A program made the position numbers and the translations under genes. The notes below the pieces were generated by a model. The model saw nothing but the letters and a program-made list of their open reading frames with translations. It was not told where the DNA came from and made no database searches. DNA of 64,000 nucleotides from Deinococcus soli (ex Cha et al. 2016) (GTDB lineage Bacteria > Deinococcota > Deinococci > Deinococcales > Deinococcaceae): assembly GCF_001007995.1 (NCBI RefSeq), contig NZ_CP011389.1, forward strand, positions 1,178,001-1,242,000. Direction: 5' to 3'. Shown here piece after piece: positions 43,752 to 53,851 of the stretch. Position 1 is the stretch's first letter. Every line of letters starts with the position of its first letter.

Positions 43752-44621
43752 GAGCGTGTTTTAAAAGTGCCTGAATGACAGCGCAGCGGGCCAGGTTCTG
43801 GCCCGCTGATGTTGATGAGACGACAACGGTATACCAGCGACCTGACCCGCCAGCAGTTTAAACGCCTCGAACCGTTGTTGCCGACTGGCAAGGCCGGGGG
43901 CCGACCCCGCACGGTGGATCTGTATGAGGTGATGTGCGCGATCATGTATGTACTCCAAAACGGCTGCGCCTGGCGCAATCTGCCTCATGATTTCCCAGCC
44001 TGGGAGACCGTCTACGGCTACTTCCGACGGTTTCAGTACGACGGCACGTGGGAAGCGGTGAACCGCTTCCTGGTCAGACGTACACGGCGCAAGGCCAAAC
44101 GCGATCCGGAGCCGAGTGCGGGCAGTATCGACTCCCAGACCGTGCGCTGTGCGCCACAGGCGGGGATACGCGGTGTGGACGCGGGCAAGAAGACCAATGG
44201 GCGCAAGCGGCATCTGGTCGTGGACGCCCTTGGACTGCTGCTGGTGGTCTATGTGACGGGGGGTGGCGTGCAGGATCGGGTCGCAGCCCCGATCCTGCTG
44301 GGCATCCTCGCCAAACGCCATCCGCGCCTGAAGCACATCTGGGCGGATGGCGGTTACTTAGGTGAAGTGGTGACGTGGGCCGAGAAGGTCCTGGGCTGGG
44401 TGGTGGAGATCGTTCACGGCATCAGCGGACAACGAGGCTTCGTTGTCCGCCCACGGCGCTGGGTCGTTGAGCGTAGCTTGGCTTGGCTGACCCGCTGTCG
44501 TCGCCTGACCCGAGATTTCGAAGGGCGGCCAGAGACCACCGAAGCGTGGTGCTATCTCGCCAGCATTCGACTCATGTTGCGCCGTCTTGACCCCGCTGCC
44601 TAAAGCTTTTAAAACACGCTT
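43752..44621 (+). mobile_element. IS5-family insertion sequence (870 bp)
   Basis: Terminal inverted repeats GAGCGTGTTTTAAAAG and, inverted, AAGCGTGTTTTAAAAG (15 of 16 matching) enclose a single intact transposase gene. A three-base TAA duplication flanks it, as expected for the IS427/IS1031 side of the IS5 family. The element is complete and presumably recent, because neither terminus nor reading frame is damaged. Confidence 0.88.
43809..44603 (+). CDS. IS5-family DDE transposase
   Basis: A 264-residue transposase: RYTSDLTRQQFKRLEPLLPTGKAGGRPRTVDLYEVMCAIMYVLQNGCAWRNLPHDFPAWETVYGYFRRF (N-terminal IS5 domain), SIDSQTVR (Asp108), WADGGYLG (Asp180) and WVVERSLAWL (Glu221), the DDE triad. It catalyses cut-out and integration of its own element. 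A single uninterrupted frame, without programmed frameshift. GC content is lower than in neighbours. Confidence 0.92.
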   Translation: MLMRRQRYTSDLTRQQFKRLEPLLPTGKAGGRPRTVDLYEVMCAIMYVLQNGCAWRNLPHDFPAWETVYGYFRRFQYDGTWEAVNRFLVRRTRRKAKRDPEPSAGSIDSQTVRCAPQAGIRGVDAGKKTNGRKRHLVVDALGLLLVVYVTGGGVQDRVAAPILLGILAKRHPRLKHIWADGGYLGEVVTWAEKVLGWVVEIVHGISGQRGFVVRPRRWVVERSLAWLTRCRRLTRDFEGRPETTEAWCYLASIRLMLRRLDPAA

Positions 44622-44630
44622 TAAGAGCCT

Positions 44631-45266
44631 ATGGCGGATGGTCGGAGGCAGACGGCTGGGGGGCACCCGGCGTCTGCCTCTGCCCGTTTGGGGGCGCGTG
44701 ATGCGTGGCTCTCGCGCCTGTGTGGCCGGGCGTGGCCGGAGGGGCTGCTGCTGGACGCGCTGAGCCTCTCCCCTGCCCTGGACGTGCTGGATGTGGGCGC
44801 GGGGGATGGTCGGCTGCTGCGGGAGCTGGCGCGGCGGGGGCACGCGGGCCGGGTGGTGGGGATCGATCCCACGCCGGGGCCGGGCGTGCAGCCCGCATCA
44901 ATGGTGGCGTTGCCGTTCCCGGATGCGAGCTTCGCCGTGGTGCTGTTCGTGAGGGTCCTGGCGCACCTGCCCGATCCGGCGCGGGCACTGGCAGAGGCGC
45001 GGCGCGTGCTGCGGCCCGGCGGGCAGGTGTGGGACGCCGCGCACGGCCCGGTGCACCTGCGGGCCACCTGGGCGGCGCTGGGCCAGCCCCTCGCGCCGGG
45101 GGACACGCTGCCGGAATCCGCGTTGACCGTCACCTGCCCGCTTACGGTGACCGGTGACGACGCCCGCTTCCTGCTGGGCACATACGGGAAAGAGGCGGAG
45201 GTTTCCCCCCACCTCTTCCCCGTGCAGGACGCCGCGCAGCTGCTGGTCTGGTCCCTGGCCCCGTGA
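44631..45266 (+). CDS. Class I SAM-dependent methyltransferase
   Basis: A 211-residue methyltransferase: LDVLDVGAGDGRLLRELARRGHAGRVVGIDPT (motif I and acidic loop), SMVALPFPDASFAVVLFVRVLAHLPDPARALAEARRVLRPGG (Methyltransf_11 pattern). Substrate unknown. The ATG lies seven nt after the IS target duplication. Before insertion it stood six nt after the accC stop, so it was probably co-transcribed with accBC; now it depends on the IS or read-through. Confidence 0.82.
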   Translation: MADGRRQTAGGHPASASARLGARDAWLSRLCGRAWPEGLLLDALSLSPALDVLDVGAGDGRLLRELARRGHAGRVVGIDPTPGPGVQPASMVALPFPDASFAVVLFVRVLAHLPDPARALAEARRVLRPGGQVWDAAHGPVHLRATWAALGQPLAPGDTLPESALTVTCPLTVTGDDARFLLGTYGKEAEVSPHLFPVQDAAQLLVWSLAP

Positions 45267-45335
45267 GGTCAGCTGGCCAGTCGGCGCGCCAGGCGGCCAG
45301 TGCCGCCCCCGCGCGGTGGGGCGCATGCTGCGGGC

Positions 45336-45605
45336 ATGCTTCCTGCTGACCTGCATCAGGCGCTGCGGCCCCTGCTTCCGGAACTTCAGACCCAGCTGCT
45401 CGGAGGGTGCCGCCCGGACCCGCTGCGGCACCTGGACATTCAGGTGTCCGCGAAACCCAGCGGCACGGTCACGTTGACGGTGCGGGCCGCGCATGACGGG
45501 GCGCGCTGGGGCCGCACGGCCAGCGTGGACCTGCACCCGCTGTGGTGCGGGGATCACCTGGAATTGCGGGCGGACGCGCCGGAGTACGCGATCAGCGCCA
45601 CGTGA
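45336..45605 (+). CDS. Small hypothetical protein
   Basis: An 89-residue soluble protein: LPADLHQALRPLLPELQTQLLGGCRPDPLRHLDIQVSAKPSGTVTLTVRAAHDGARWGRTASVDLHPLWCGDHLELRADAPEYAISAT cut here into parts: a helical start, a beta-rich middle and an Asp/Glu-rich end. It has no family that I recognise. CATGCT six nt before ATG is close to the leaderless box. Its last base is shared with the MITE-like copy 3. Confidence 0.55.
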   Translation: MLPADLHQALRPLLPELQTQLLGGCRPDPLRHLDIQVSAKPSGTVTLTVRAAHDGARWGRTASVDLHPLWCGDHLELRADAPEYAISAT

Positions 45606-45749
45606 TACGGAATTCAAGTCAGTCCACGTCATTCCGAGTCGCCCGGTGGCCCCCTCACCCTTCCGTCGCTTCGCTCCTCCCTCTCCTACAGGGGGAGAGG
45701 GGACAACGGAACGCGATCACGGTGCACGCAAGTCCATTTCATCCCGTAT
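45605..45749 (-). repeat. MITE-like repeat family 1, copy 3 (inverted)
   Basis: 145 bp, reverse orientation of copies 1 and 2, with ATACGGAAT at the left, ATCCCGTAT at the right and CCCGGTGGCCCCCTCACCC in the core. The left end overlaps the stop codon of the small gene upstream. Confidence 0.73.
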
Positions 45750-45809
45750 GACTTCAGCAGCGGGCCGCGACACCCCAGTCGTGGCGGTGTCGCGGCCCCC
45801 TGACCTGCT

Positions 45810-47768
45810 TTACACGGGGTCGGTGGCGGCCAGCCGGTCGAGCACGCCGGGGTCTTCGAGGGTGCTGGTGTCGCCCTGGATGTCCTTGCCCGCGGCGATC
45901 TGGCGAAGGAAGCGGCGCATGATCTTCCCGCTGCGGGTCTTGGGGAGCGCGTCGGCGACGTAGATGGCGTCGGGGCGGGCGAGGGCGCCGATTTCACGGC
46001 TGACGTGGGCGCGCAGCTCTTTCGGGTCAACCGTGTGGCCGCTCTGGGGCAGGACGAACGCGACGACACTTTCACCTTTCACGTCGTCGGGTTTGCCGAC
46101 CACGGCGGCCTCGGCGACGCTGGGGTGGGCGACGAGGGCGGATTCGATCTCCATGGTGCCCAGGCGGTGGCCGCTGACGTTCAGGACGTCGTCCACGCGG
46201 CCGATGACGGTGACGTACCCGTCGGCGTCACGGCGGGCGCCGTCTCCGGCGAAGTACACGCCGTCGATCTCGCCCCAGTAAGTCTTGCGGTAACGGTCGT
46301 CGTCGCCGTAGACGGTGCGCAGCATGCTGGGCCAGGGGCGTTTGATGACGAGCAGGCCGCCCTCGTCGGGCCCGAGTTCCTCGCCCTGGTGGGTCATGAT
46401 GGCGGGGTCCACGCCGAACATGGGGAGGCCCGCGCTGCCGGGTTTGCTGGCGTGCGCGCCGGGCAGGGTGGTGAGCATGATGCTGCCGGTCTCGGTCTGC
46501 CACCAGGTGTCCACGACGGGGCAGCGCTCGCCGCCGATGGTGCGCCAGTACCACATCCACGCTTCGGGGTTGATGGGCTCCCCGACCGAGCCCAGCAGGC
46601 GCAGGCTGCTCAGGTCGTACGCGGCGGGGATGGCGTCGCCCTGGCGCATGAAGGAGCGGATGGCGGTGGGCGCGGTGTACAGGATCGTGACGCGGTGCTT
46701 CTGGATCAGGTGCCAGAAGCGGCCCCAGTCGGGGTGGTTGGGCGCGCCCTCGTACATGAGGACGGTCGCGCCGTTCAGAAGGGGACCGTACACGCTGTAG
46801 CTGTGGCCGGTGATCCAGCCGACGTCGGCGGTGCACCAGTAGATGTCGTCGTCTTTCAGGTCGAAGACGGTCTGGGTGGTGAGGTACGTGCCGATCATGT
46901 ACCCGCCGGTGGTGTGCTGCACGCCCTTGGGTTTGCCGGTGCTGCCCGACGTGTACAGCACGAACAGGGGGTGTTCGCTGTCCACGGGCAGGGCGTCGTG
47001 CTCGTCGCTGGCGGCGTTCAGGGCGTCGTGCCACCAGACGTCGCGGCCCTCCTGCATGGGGGCGTCACAGTCGGCGCGGCACACCACGAGGATCTTCTCG
47101 AGGCTGGGGGTGAGTGTGGCGGCCTCGTCGGCGTTCGCCTTGAGGTTCACCAGGGAACCGCGCCGCTGCCCGGCGTCGGCGGTGATCAGGACCTTGCTCT
47201 GGGCGTCGTTGATCCGGTCGGCCAGGGCGCTGACCGAGAACCCGCCGAACACGACGGAGTGCACGGCGCCGATGCGGGCGCAGGCGAGCATGGCGATCGC
47301 CGCCTCGGGCGTCAGGGGCAGGTAGAGGGTGACGCGGTCGCCGGCCTGCACGCCCAGATCGCGCAGGGCGTTCGCGGCCCGCTTCACCTCGCGCAGGAGT
47401 TCGGCGTAGGTGTAGGTGCGGACCTCACCGTCCTCGGCCTCCCAGATGATCGCCGTCTTGCCCCCCAGGCCGCGCGCCACGTTGCGGTCCAGGGCGTTGA
47501 AGGCGACGTTCGTCTGGCCACCCACGAACCACTGCGCGTGGGGGGGCTGCCAGTCGAGCACCTGCGTCCACGGGGTGAACCAGTGGAGTTCGCCGGCCAC
47601 CCCGGACCAGAAGGTGTCGGGGTCGTCGAGGCTCTGGTGGTAGCGGCGCTCGTAGTCCTCGCGGGTGACGCGGGCCTGCGCGCGGAAGTCGTCGGCCGGT
47701 GCGATCACTCGGTTCTCGTGGAGCATCGCGTCGATGTGATCGCTGGCCTGGGTGGGGGTCTGGGTCAT
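45810..47768 (-). CDS. acs: Acetyl-CoA synthetase
   Basis: A 652-residue AMP-forming acetate-CoA ligase: [113 protein letters not shown], and [15 protein letters not shown] with the acetylatable catalytic Lys. It activates acetate to acetyl-CoA. GGAGGTGTCCC precedes ATG at 47768; the upstream frame to 47843 has no support. A 16-nt motif also found upstream of the acetate permease operon lies 135 bp upstream, next to a divergent XRE-cupin gene. Confidence 0.97.
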   Translation of the reverse strand: MTQTPTQASDHIDAMLHENRVIAPADDFRAQARVTREDYERRYHQSLDDPDTFWSGVAGELHWFTPWTQVLDWQPPHAQWFVGGQTNVAFNALDRNVARGLGGKTAIIWEAEDGEVRTYTYAELLREVKRAANALRDLGVQAGDRVTLYLPLTPEAAIAMLACARIGAVHSVVFGGFSVSALADRINDAQSKVLITADAGQRRGSLVNLKANADEAATLTPSLEKILVVCRADCDAPMQEGRDVWWHDALNAASDEHDALPVDSEHPLFVLYTSGSTGKPKGVQHTTGGYMIGTYLTTQTVFDLKDDDIYWCTADVGWITGHSYSVYGPLLNGATVLMYEGAPNHPDWGRFWHLIQKHRVTILYTAPTAIRSFMRQGDAIPAAYDLSSLRLLGSVGEPINPEAWMWYWRTIGGERCPVVDTWWQTETGSIMLTTLPGAHASKPGSAGLPMFGVDPAIMTHQGEELGPDEGGLLVIKRPWPSMLRTVYGDDDRYRKTYWGEIDGVYFAGDGARRDADGYVTVIGRVDDVLNVSGHRLGTMEIESALVAHPSVAEAAVVGKPDDVKGESVVAFVLPQSGHTVDPKELRAHVSREIGALARPDAIYVADALPKTRSGKIMRRFLRQIAAGKDIQGDTSTLEDPGVLDRLAATDPV

Positions 47769-47902
47769 GGGACACCTCCGGGTGAGGGGCTGGGGCCGCC
47801 GGTGTGGCCCCGGGCGCAGGGTTGGGCTGTGTGTGGCCTTCACTGTACTCGCGCGAAGGTGGGATTCCGGGTGGGCTGACTGCGCGGGTACCGCGGCGGT
47901 AC

Positions 47903-47918
47903 TGCACCCGGTTCAAGC
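47903..47918. promoter_or_regulatory. Acetate-gene motif, copy 1 (acs side)
   Basis: TGCACCCGGTTCAAGC on the plus strand (GCTTGAACCGGGTGCA for acs). Fifteen of 16 bases match the site at 54240-54255. The core TGCACCsGGTTCA is an imperfect palindrome, and TTGAAC could also act as a -35 element. Confidence 0.6.
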
Positions 47919-47968
47919 GGTCAGGTTCGGCCTTGACACGGGAAAGCGCTATTGCGGAAAATCAACGC

Positions 47969-48577
47969 ATGACCACGATCAGCAACCCATCTGACGTCAC
48001 GGCCGAGCAGGCCGCCGGACGGCTGGCCCGGCAGATCACGGCCGAGCGGGAGGCGCGCGGCTGGACGCAGGCGACCCTCGCGGGGCGCGCCGGGGTGTCG
48101 AAGGCCGCCGTGAGCCGTATCGAGCGCGGCGAGATGAGCCCCACTGCCGTCACGCTGCTGCGCCTCGCCGGGGCGTTCGACCTGACCCTGGCAGGGCTGC
48201 TCCTGCGCGCCGAGGGGGCCGGGGCGCGCGAGCACGAACGCCTGTCGCGCGCCGCGCAGCAGCCCGAGTGGCGTGACCCTGACACCGGGTACACCCGCCG
48301 CCAACTGTTCGCCGCGCCCACGCACCCGCTGGAGGCCGTGCAGGTCACCCTCCCGGCCGGGGCGAGCGTGACGCTGCCCGCCAGTTCGTACGCGCACATT
48401 GCGCAGGTGCTGTGGGTGCAGTCGGGTGAACTGCGCCTGACCGAGCGCCGCACGCCGGACCTCACCTGGATGCTGGCGGCGGGCGACTGCCTGGGCTTTG
48501 GCCCGCCCTGCGACGTGACCTTCGAGAATCCTGGCACTCAGCCCTGCATGTACGCCGTCTTTCTCGCCCGGAGGTAA
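47969..48577 (+). CDS. XRE-family regulator with cupin sensor domain
   Basis: A 202-residue regulator. Residues ~13-75 are a helix-turn-helix (AGRLARQITAEREARGWTQATLAGRAGVSKAAVSRIERGEMSPTAVTLLRLAGAFDLTLAGLLL); residues ~115-202 a cupin small-molecule domain (EAVQVTLPAGASVTLPASSYAHIAQVLWVQSGELRLT, MLAAGDCLGFGPPCDVTFEN). It is divergent from acs, and TTGACA-18 bp-GAAAAT with a six-nt spacer to ATG suggests a leaderless promoter. It is a candidate acs regulator, unproven. Confidence 0.85.
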   Translation: MTTISNPSDVTAEQAAGRLARQITAEREARGWTQATLAGRAGVSKAAVSRIERGEMSPTAVTLLRLAGAFDLTLAGLLLRAEGAGAREHERLSRAAQQPEWRDPDTGYTRRQLFAAPTHPLEAVQVTLPAGASVTLPASSYAHIAQVLWVQSGELRLTERRTPDLTWMLAAGDCLGFGPPCDVTFENPGTQPCMYAVFLARR

Positions 48578-48580
48578 GCC

Positions 48581-49099
48581 ATGACCGACGCCGTCCGTAT
48601 TGAACCGCTGTGTGCCACCCCCGAGACCCTGGCCGCCCTGAGCGACCTGCTGATCGCCACCGTCGCCGCCGGGGGGTCCGTGAGCTTCATGCATCCCCTT
48701 GACCCGGCGCAGGCCCGCGCGTTCTGGGCGGGCTCGCTGGCCGCCGCCGCGCGTGGCGAACGCGTCGTGCTGGGCGCGTGGCAGGGCACGAGGCTGCTCT
48801 CGACCGTCACGCTGATCCTCGACTGCCCGCCCAACCAGCCGCACCGCGCCGAGATCGCCAAGATGATGACCGCGCCGGGCGCGCGCGGGCAGGGACTGGC
48901 CCTGACCCTGCTGCGCGAGGCCGAGGCCCTGGCCCGCACGCACGGGCGCACGCTGCTCGTGCTGGACACCGCCAGCGAGGGCGGCGCGTCGGGCCTGTAC
49001 GAGCGCGCTGGGTACGTGTTCGCCGGGGAGATCCCCGATTACGCCCTGAAACCCCACGGGGGCCTGACCGGCACGCGCCTGTACTACCGGCGGCTCTGA
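48581..49099 (+). CDS. GNAT-family N-acetyltransferase
   Basis: A 172-residue acetyltransferase with GNAT motif A, EIAKMMTAPGARGQGLALTLLREAEALARTHGRTLLVLDTASEGGASGLYERAGYVFAGEIPDYAL, including the RGQGLA pyrophosphate loop. Substrate unknown. It starts three nt after the XRE-cupin stop with GGAGGTAAGCC before ATG, so the two are co-transcribed. Confidence 0.87.
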   Translation: MTDAVRIEPLCATPETLAALSDLLIATVAAGGSVSFMHPLDPAQARAFWAGSLAAAARGERVVLGAWQGTRLLSTVTLILDCPPNQPHRAEIAKMMTAPGARGQGLALTLLREAEALARTHGRTLLVLDTASEGGASGLYERAGYVFAGEIPDYALKPHGGLTGTRLYYRRL

Positions 49100-49211
49100 G
49101 CAAGGACGAGCGCCCGCTTCTCCGCCCAGTCATGCCGCCCCCCCTTTGCGGCCCCGGCGCCCAGCCCGTACTGTGGATCATGTTGCCCTCAGTCCCCGTT
49201 CGGAGGCCCTG

Positions 49212-50969
49212 ATGGACCTCCCAGCACACCTGCAACCCTTCGAGGCGCTGCTGCCCCAGGAGCCCGGCCCGGCGCGGGTGGACGCGCTCCTGGCCCTGTC
49301 CGCCGATCCTCACCCCCTGCCGGAACAGGTGGCGCTGGCCGGGCAGGCCCGCGAGCTGGCCGCCAGCCTGAACGACCCGGCCCGCACCGCCCGCGCCGAA
49401 CTGCGCCTGGGCGCGCTGCACGGCGGCCCGGAGGCGCTGGAGCAGGTCCGGTCGGCCGCCCGGCGCTTCGAGCAGCTGCGGGACGCGGCACAGGAACTCG
49501 CCTGCGCGGTCCGCGAGGCAGCGCTGCTGGACGACCCGCTCGCGCGGCTCCCGGCGCTGCTGCGCGCCGCCGCGCTGGCCGCCGAGACCGGGCAGCCCCT
49601 GACCGAACTGACCCTGCAGGTGCAGCTGGGAGCGCTGCTGCGCGACCTGGGCAGCGCCGCGCAGGCCGCCGGGGCGTTCACGCGCGCCACCGAACTGGCG
49701 GTCACGCACGACGCGCGCGTGCAGGCGACCGGGGCGCTGCTGGGCCTGGGTGAACTGCACCTGGAGGCCGGGGACGCGCAGGCGGCGCTGGAGCCGCTGC
49801 GCGCGGCCGGGCACCTGACGCACGGCGAGGGCACCGCCGCGCAGGCCCGCGCGCTGGGCGGCCTGGGCCGCGCGTACGCCGCGTTGGGGGACCCGGCGCG
49901 CGCCGCGCGGTTTCTGGACGCGGCGCTGCCCCTGGCCGAACGTCACGGCGAGCCCGCGCTGCTTGCGGCGCTGCTGGACGCCCGCGCTGCCACGCACGAC
50001 GCGCAGGGCCAGCCGGGCGAGGCGCACGCCCTGCTGCGCCGCAGCCTCACGCTGACCGAGCAGGACTCGCCCCGGGCGCACGGGCGGACGCTGCTGGCCC
50101 TGGCCGCGCACCTCGCCGCGCAGGGCCGCGCCGCGCAGGCGCGCGAGACGCTGGTCTGGGCGCTGCGCTTCGGCCTGGAGCACGGGCAGGGTGACCTGAG
50201 TGCCGGGGCGCACCTGGCGCTGGCGGACCTCGCCGAGGCGCAGGGCGACCCGGCCGAGACGGCCGCGCAGCTGCGCGCCTGGGCGACCAGCTTGGACGCG
50301 CAGCGCCGCCGGGACGCCGAACGGGACACGCAGGTGCAGGACGCGGTCTACGGCGCGCGTGAGGCGCTCGCGCAGCGCGCGGCGCGCCGCGACACGCTGC
50401 ACCTCCTGGAGGGGACCGTGCAGGACGCCAGTACCCGGCTGGCCGCGATGCAGGTCATGCTGGAACGCTGGCGCGGCACGTCCATGCTGGACACGGAAAG
50501 CGGCGCGCACTCGCGGCCCTTCGGGCTGGAGGTCCTGACACTGCACTTCAACCGCTGCGTGCGCCTGCGCGCCCCGCTGAGTCTCGCGGTGGTGGGGGTG
50601 GAGGTCCACGCGCCGCCCACCGACGGCCCGGCGGACCTGTTCGTCAGCAACGTCCTGAGTGCCGTGAGTCGCGTCCTGGAGGGGCAGGTGCGGGCGATGG
50701 ACACGGTCGCGCGCTTCGACCGGTTCAAGTTCATGGTGATCTTCCCCGAGACGGCGCCGGAGGAGGCGACGCATCCCCTGGAACGGGTGATCGAGCAGGT
50801 CCGTACGTACGACTGGGGCGTGCCGGGCATGCAGGGCGCGGTCAGCGTGGCGGTGGGGCTGGTGGGGCGCGGGTTCGTGCAGGGCGTGAACCTGCTGATC
50901 GACGCGGCGGACGCCGAGTACTACCGGGCGCGGCGGCAGGGGCCGAACACCCTGACCATCACCCGGTAG
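49212..50969 (+). CDS. TPR-repeat protein with degenerate GGDEF-like domain
   Basis: A 585-residue protein. Residues ~20-400 are tandem helical pairs of TPR type (for example GALLGLGELHLEAGDAQAALEPLRAAGHL, GGLGRAYAALGDPARAARFLDAALPLAERHG). A coiled segment (~395-440) leads to a ~145-residue domain with the diguanylate-cyclase layout (LSLAVVGVEVH, VSRVLEGQVRAMDTVARFDRFKFMVIFPET), where the GGDEF signature is replaced by FDRFKF. It would be an inactive sensor or GTP/c-di-GMP-binding fold. GGAGG before ATG 49212. Confidence 0.7.
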   Translation: MDLPAHLQPFEALLPQEPGPARVDALLALSADPHPLPEQVALAGQARELAASLNDPARTARAELRLGALHGGPEALEQVRSAARRFEQLRDAAQELACAVREAALLDDPLARLPALLRAAALAAETGQPLTELTLQVQLGALLRDLGSAAQAAGAFTRATELAVTHDARVQATGALLGLGELHLEAGDAQAALEPLRAAGHLTHGEGTAAQARALGGLGRAYAALGDPARAARFLDAALPLAERHGEPALLAALLDARAATHDAQGQPGEAHALLRRSLTLTEQDSPRAHGRTLLALAAHLAAQGRAAQARETLVWALRFGLEHGQGDLSAGAHLALADLAEAQGDPAETAAQLRAWATSLDAQRRRDAERDTQVQDAVYGAREALAQRAARRDTLHLLEGTVQDASTRLAAMQVMLERWRGTSMLDTESGAHSRPFGLEVLTLHFNRCVRLRAPLSLAVVGVEVHAPPTDGPADLFVSNVLSAVSRVLEGQVRAMDTVARFDRFKFMVIFPETAPEEATHPLERVIEQVRTYDWGVPGMQGAVSVAVGLVGRGFVQGVNLLIDAADAEYYRARRQGPNTLTITR

Positions 50970-52161
50970 CGGCCTCAGGGGCGCCGGCGGGGCGGGTCAT
51001 CCGGGCCTGCACGCGCCCTTCCAGCGCCAGCAGGAGCAGCGCGGCCAGGAGCGCCAGTCCGGCGATCACGACCCACATCCCGCCCGCGCCGAGCGTCTGG
51101 AGGAGCGCGCCGCCCAGCAGCGGGGCGAGCAGGGTGGCGAGCCCCGCCATGCTGCCCACCAGGCCGATGTAGGTGCCGCGCTGCTCGGGGGGGCCCAGTT
51201 CGCTGATGATGGTCTTGCTGATGCCGTAGGCGATGATCTCCCCGATCGTCCAGACGGCGACAGCCAGCATGTGGGCCCACAGGGTATGCGCCAGGGCGTG
51301 GCCCAGGAAGCCCGCGCCGAGCAGGGCGGCGCCCAGGGCCTGCCAGCGGGGGTGGCCGCTGCGGGCGATCAGGTGGCCCAGCGGCAGACCCAGCAGCACG
51401 ACCAGCGCGCCGTTCACCGCGAGCATCTGTCCGTACTGCGCGGCGCTGAAGCCCTGCTGCGCGAACACCACGGCCAGCAGCTTGTAACTCTGGTAGGTCA
51501 GGCCGAACAGCAGGGACGCGAGGCAGAACTGCCACAGCAGTGGGTCACGCGGCAGCAGTCGGCGGGTGTGGGTGACCTGCGACAGCGCGGCGCGGGGTGT
51601 TCGCGGATACAGCAGGGTCAGCAGCAGCGCGAAGAGGGCCATGGTCGCGGCGTCCAGCCAGAACAGCAGCCGCAGGGACCGCCCGGCCAGCCAGCCGCCC
51701 AGGATGGGCGCGGTGGCGGCGCCGACGTTGATCGCCCAGTACAGCAGGTTGTACGCGCGGGTCCGTTGCGGGCCCTGCGTGAGGTCCGCGACGGCGGTGC
51801 TCGCGGCGGGTTTGTACAGCGCGGACAGCAGCGAGAACCCCAGCACGCCCGCCGCCGTCCACCAGAACCCCTGCGCGAAGGACAGCGCGAGGATCATGAC
51901 CGCGCCGCCGGTCAGGGCGAGGATCATGGTGAAGGCCGGGCCGCGCCGGTCGGTCAGCGGGCCGCTGAGCCCTTCGGAGATGAAGCGGCCCAGGCCCAGC
52001 ATCGCCAGGATCACGCTGACCTGCGTGACGCCCAGGTGCGCGTGCGCGGTCAGGTAGAACCCCAGCAGCGGCACCACGAACTCCCCCAGGCGGTTGATCA
52101 GTGTGCCCCACCACAGCACCCAGAATCCGGTCGGGTAGGGGGCGTGGATCAGGGCAGTCAC
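50959..52161 (-). CDS. MFS transporter
   Basis: A 400-residue, 12-helix major facilitator: FWVLWWGTLINRLGEFVVPLLGFYL, GLGRFISEGLSGPLTDRRGPAF (loop 2-3 DRRG motif), LYKPAASTAVADL, a middle gap, then GLPLGHLIARSGHPRWQALGAALLGAG. Substrate unknown; drug or small-molecule efflux is common for the group. The longest frame starts at ATG 52170, but it overlaps TAGCAT, which stands seven nt before GTG 52161, the preferred leaderless start. Its 3' end overlaps the convergent TPR gene. Confidence 0.87.
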   Translation of the reverse strand: MTALIHAPYPTGFWVLWWGTLINRLGEFVVPLLGFYLTAHAHLGVTQVSVILAMLGLGRFISEGLSGPLTDRRGPAFTMILALTGGAVMILALSFAQGFWWTAAGVLGFSLLSALYKPAASTAVADLTQGPQRTRAYNLLYWAINVGAATAPILGGWLAGRSLRLLFWLDAATMALFALLLTLLYPRTPRAALSQVTHTRRLLPRDPLLWQFCLASLLFGLTYQSYKLLAVVFAQQGFSAAQYGQMLAVNGALVVLLGLPLGHLIARSGHPRWQALGAALLGAGFLGHALAHTLWAHMLAVAVWTIGEIIAYGISKTIISELGPPEQRGTYIGLVGSMAGLATLLAPLLGGALLQTLGAGGMWVVIAGLALLAALLLLALEGRVQARMTRPAGAPEAATG

Positions 52162-52212
52162 GCGCGCCATGCTAGGTCAGGTCACGGGCGGGTGCATCCG
52201 CCACTCAGCGGA

Positions 52213-52244
52213 GGGACCCGGACGCGACTCGGCATCCGGGTCCC
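52213..52244 (-). terminator. Terminator of the actP operon
   Basis: GGGACCCGGA (52213-52222) and TCCGGGTCCC (52235-52244) form a perfect 10-bp stem just after the actP stop, in the minus direction followed by a short T-poor tail. Confidence 0.65.
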
Positions 52245-52258
52245 CTCTCGTGTGCGGG

Positions 52259-53851
52259 TCAGTCGTGCGCGGCGACGGTGCCGTCCACGCCGGCGCCGGT
52301 GTAGGCGCGGAACTGCATGTCCTCGAAGATGCGGTCGTCCTCGGGCGTGTGGCGGCGGGCGCCGATCAGGGTGCCCAGATACGCGAACAGGAATCCGGCG
52401 GGAATGCTGATCAGGCCGGGGTTCTCCAGCGGGAAGATCGCGTTGGCCTGGATCAGGTGGCGGCCGGTGGTCAGGGTGTCCGGGTCGATCTTCATGATGT
52501 TGGGGCTGATGGCGATGAGCAGCAGCGTGAACAGGATGCCGCCCACGATCCCCCACATGGCGCCGGTGGCGTTGAACCTGCGCCAGAACAGCGTGAACAG
52601 GATGACCGGCAGGTTGGCACTGGCGGCCAGCGCGAAGGCCAGGGCGACCAGGAACGCGACGTTCTGGGTCTTGGCGGCCAGACCCAGCAGGATCGCGGCG
52701 ACGCCCACGGCGACGGTGGCGAGGCGGGCGACACGGAACTGGTCTTTCTCGCTGGCCTGTCCGCCCTTCAGGACGCCGTTGTAGATGTCGTGCGTGAAGC
52801 TCGTGGACGCGCTGATGGTCAGCCCCGCGACGACCGCGAGGATGGTGGCGAAGGCGACGGCGGTGACGAAGGCCAGGCCGAACTCGCCGCCCAGCGTGCC
52901 CGCCCCGCCGAAGAGGTTCTCGGCGAGCAGCGGCGCGGCCATGTTCCCGGCCTTGTTCGCGGCCTCGATGGCGCCTTTGCCGAGCAGGGCGTTGGCGGCG
53001 TTGCCCATGAAGGCGGTCATGACGTAGAACGCGCCGATCAGGGCCATGGCCCACACGACGCTCTTGCGGGCATCCTGCGCGGTGGGGACGGTGAAGAAGC
53101 GCACCAGGATGTGCGGCAGTCCGGCGGTGCCGAGCACCAGCGCGAGGCACAGGCTGATCAGGTCGATGGGGTTGGTGTATTTCACGCCCGCTCCCAGGAA
53201 GGCAGCGCCGTTTTTGGCTTCCACCACACCGAGCATGTTGGAGAAACTCCAGCCGAAGCGGTTCAGGATCAGGACGGTCATGACGATGGTGGCGAACATC
53301 AGCAGCATGGCCTTGATGATCTGCACCCAGGTGGTGGCCAGCATGCCACCCACCACGACGTAGATGATCATCAGCACGCCGACGAGCGGGATGGCGAGGT
53401 CGGCGCTGATGGCGCCCCTGGAGAGCAGGCTGATCAGGGAGCCGGCGCCGACGACCTGCGCGATCATGTAGAAGGTGCTGATCACGATGGTGCTCACGGC
53501 GGCGTAGGTGCGCACGCGGGGGTCTTTCAGGCGGTACACGAGCATGTCGGCCAGGGTGTACTTGCCGAGGTTGCGCAGCGGTTCGGCCACGATGAACAGT
53601 ACGGTCAGGTACGCGATGAACCACCCGACCGAGTACATGAAGCCGTCGTAGCCGTTCAGGGCGATCAGGCCGGTGATGCCCAGGAAACTGGCGGCGCTCA
53701 TGTAGTCCCCGGCGATGGCGATGCCGTTCTGGGTGGCGCTGATGCGGCCGCCCGCGACGTAGAAGTCCCCGGCGCTGGTGTTGCGGCGGCTGGCCCAGAA
53801 GGTGACGGCCAGCGTGACGGCCACGATGACCGCAGCGAGCAGGAAGGTCAC
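52259..53851 (-). CDS. actP: Cation/acetate symporter
   Basis: A 530-residue sodium:solute symporter with ~13 helices: [102 protein letters not shown], and [18 protein letters not shown]. This matches ActP, which takes up acetate and glycolate. It overlaps the DUF485 gene by four bp. Together with acs it makes an acetate-scavenging pathway. Confidence 0.95.
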   Translation of the reverse strand: MTFLLAAVIVAVTLAVTFWASRRNTSAGDFYVAGGRISATQNGIAIAGDYMSAASFLGITGLIALNGYDGFMYSVGWFIAYLTVLFIVAEPLRNLGKYTLADMLVYRLKDPRVRTYAAVSTIVISTFYMIAQVVGAGSLISLLSRGAISADLAIPLVGVLMIIYVVVGGMLATTWVQIIKAMLLMFATIVMTVLILNRFGWSFSNMLGVVEAKNGAAFLGAGVKYTNPIDLISLCLALVLGTAGLPHILVRFFTVPTAQDARKSVVWAMALIGAFYVMTAFMGNAANALLGKGAIEAANKAGNMAAPLLAENLFGGAGTLGGEFGLAFVTAVAFATILAVVAGLTISASTSFTHDIYNGVLKGGQASEKDQFRVARLATVAVGVAAILLGLAAKTQNVAFLVALAFALAASANLPVILFTLFWRRFNATGAMWGIVGGILFTLLLIAISPNIMKIDPDTLTTGRHLIQANAIFPLENPGLISIPAGFLFAYLGTLIGARRHTPEDDRIFEDMQFRAYTGAGVDGTVAAHD

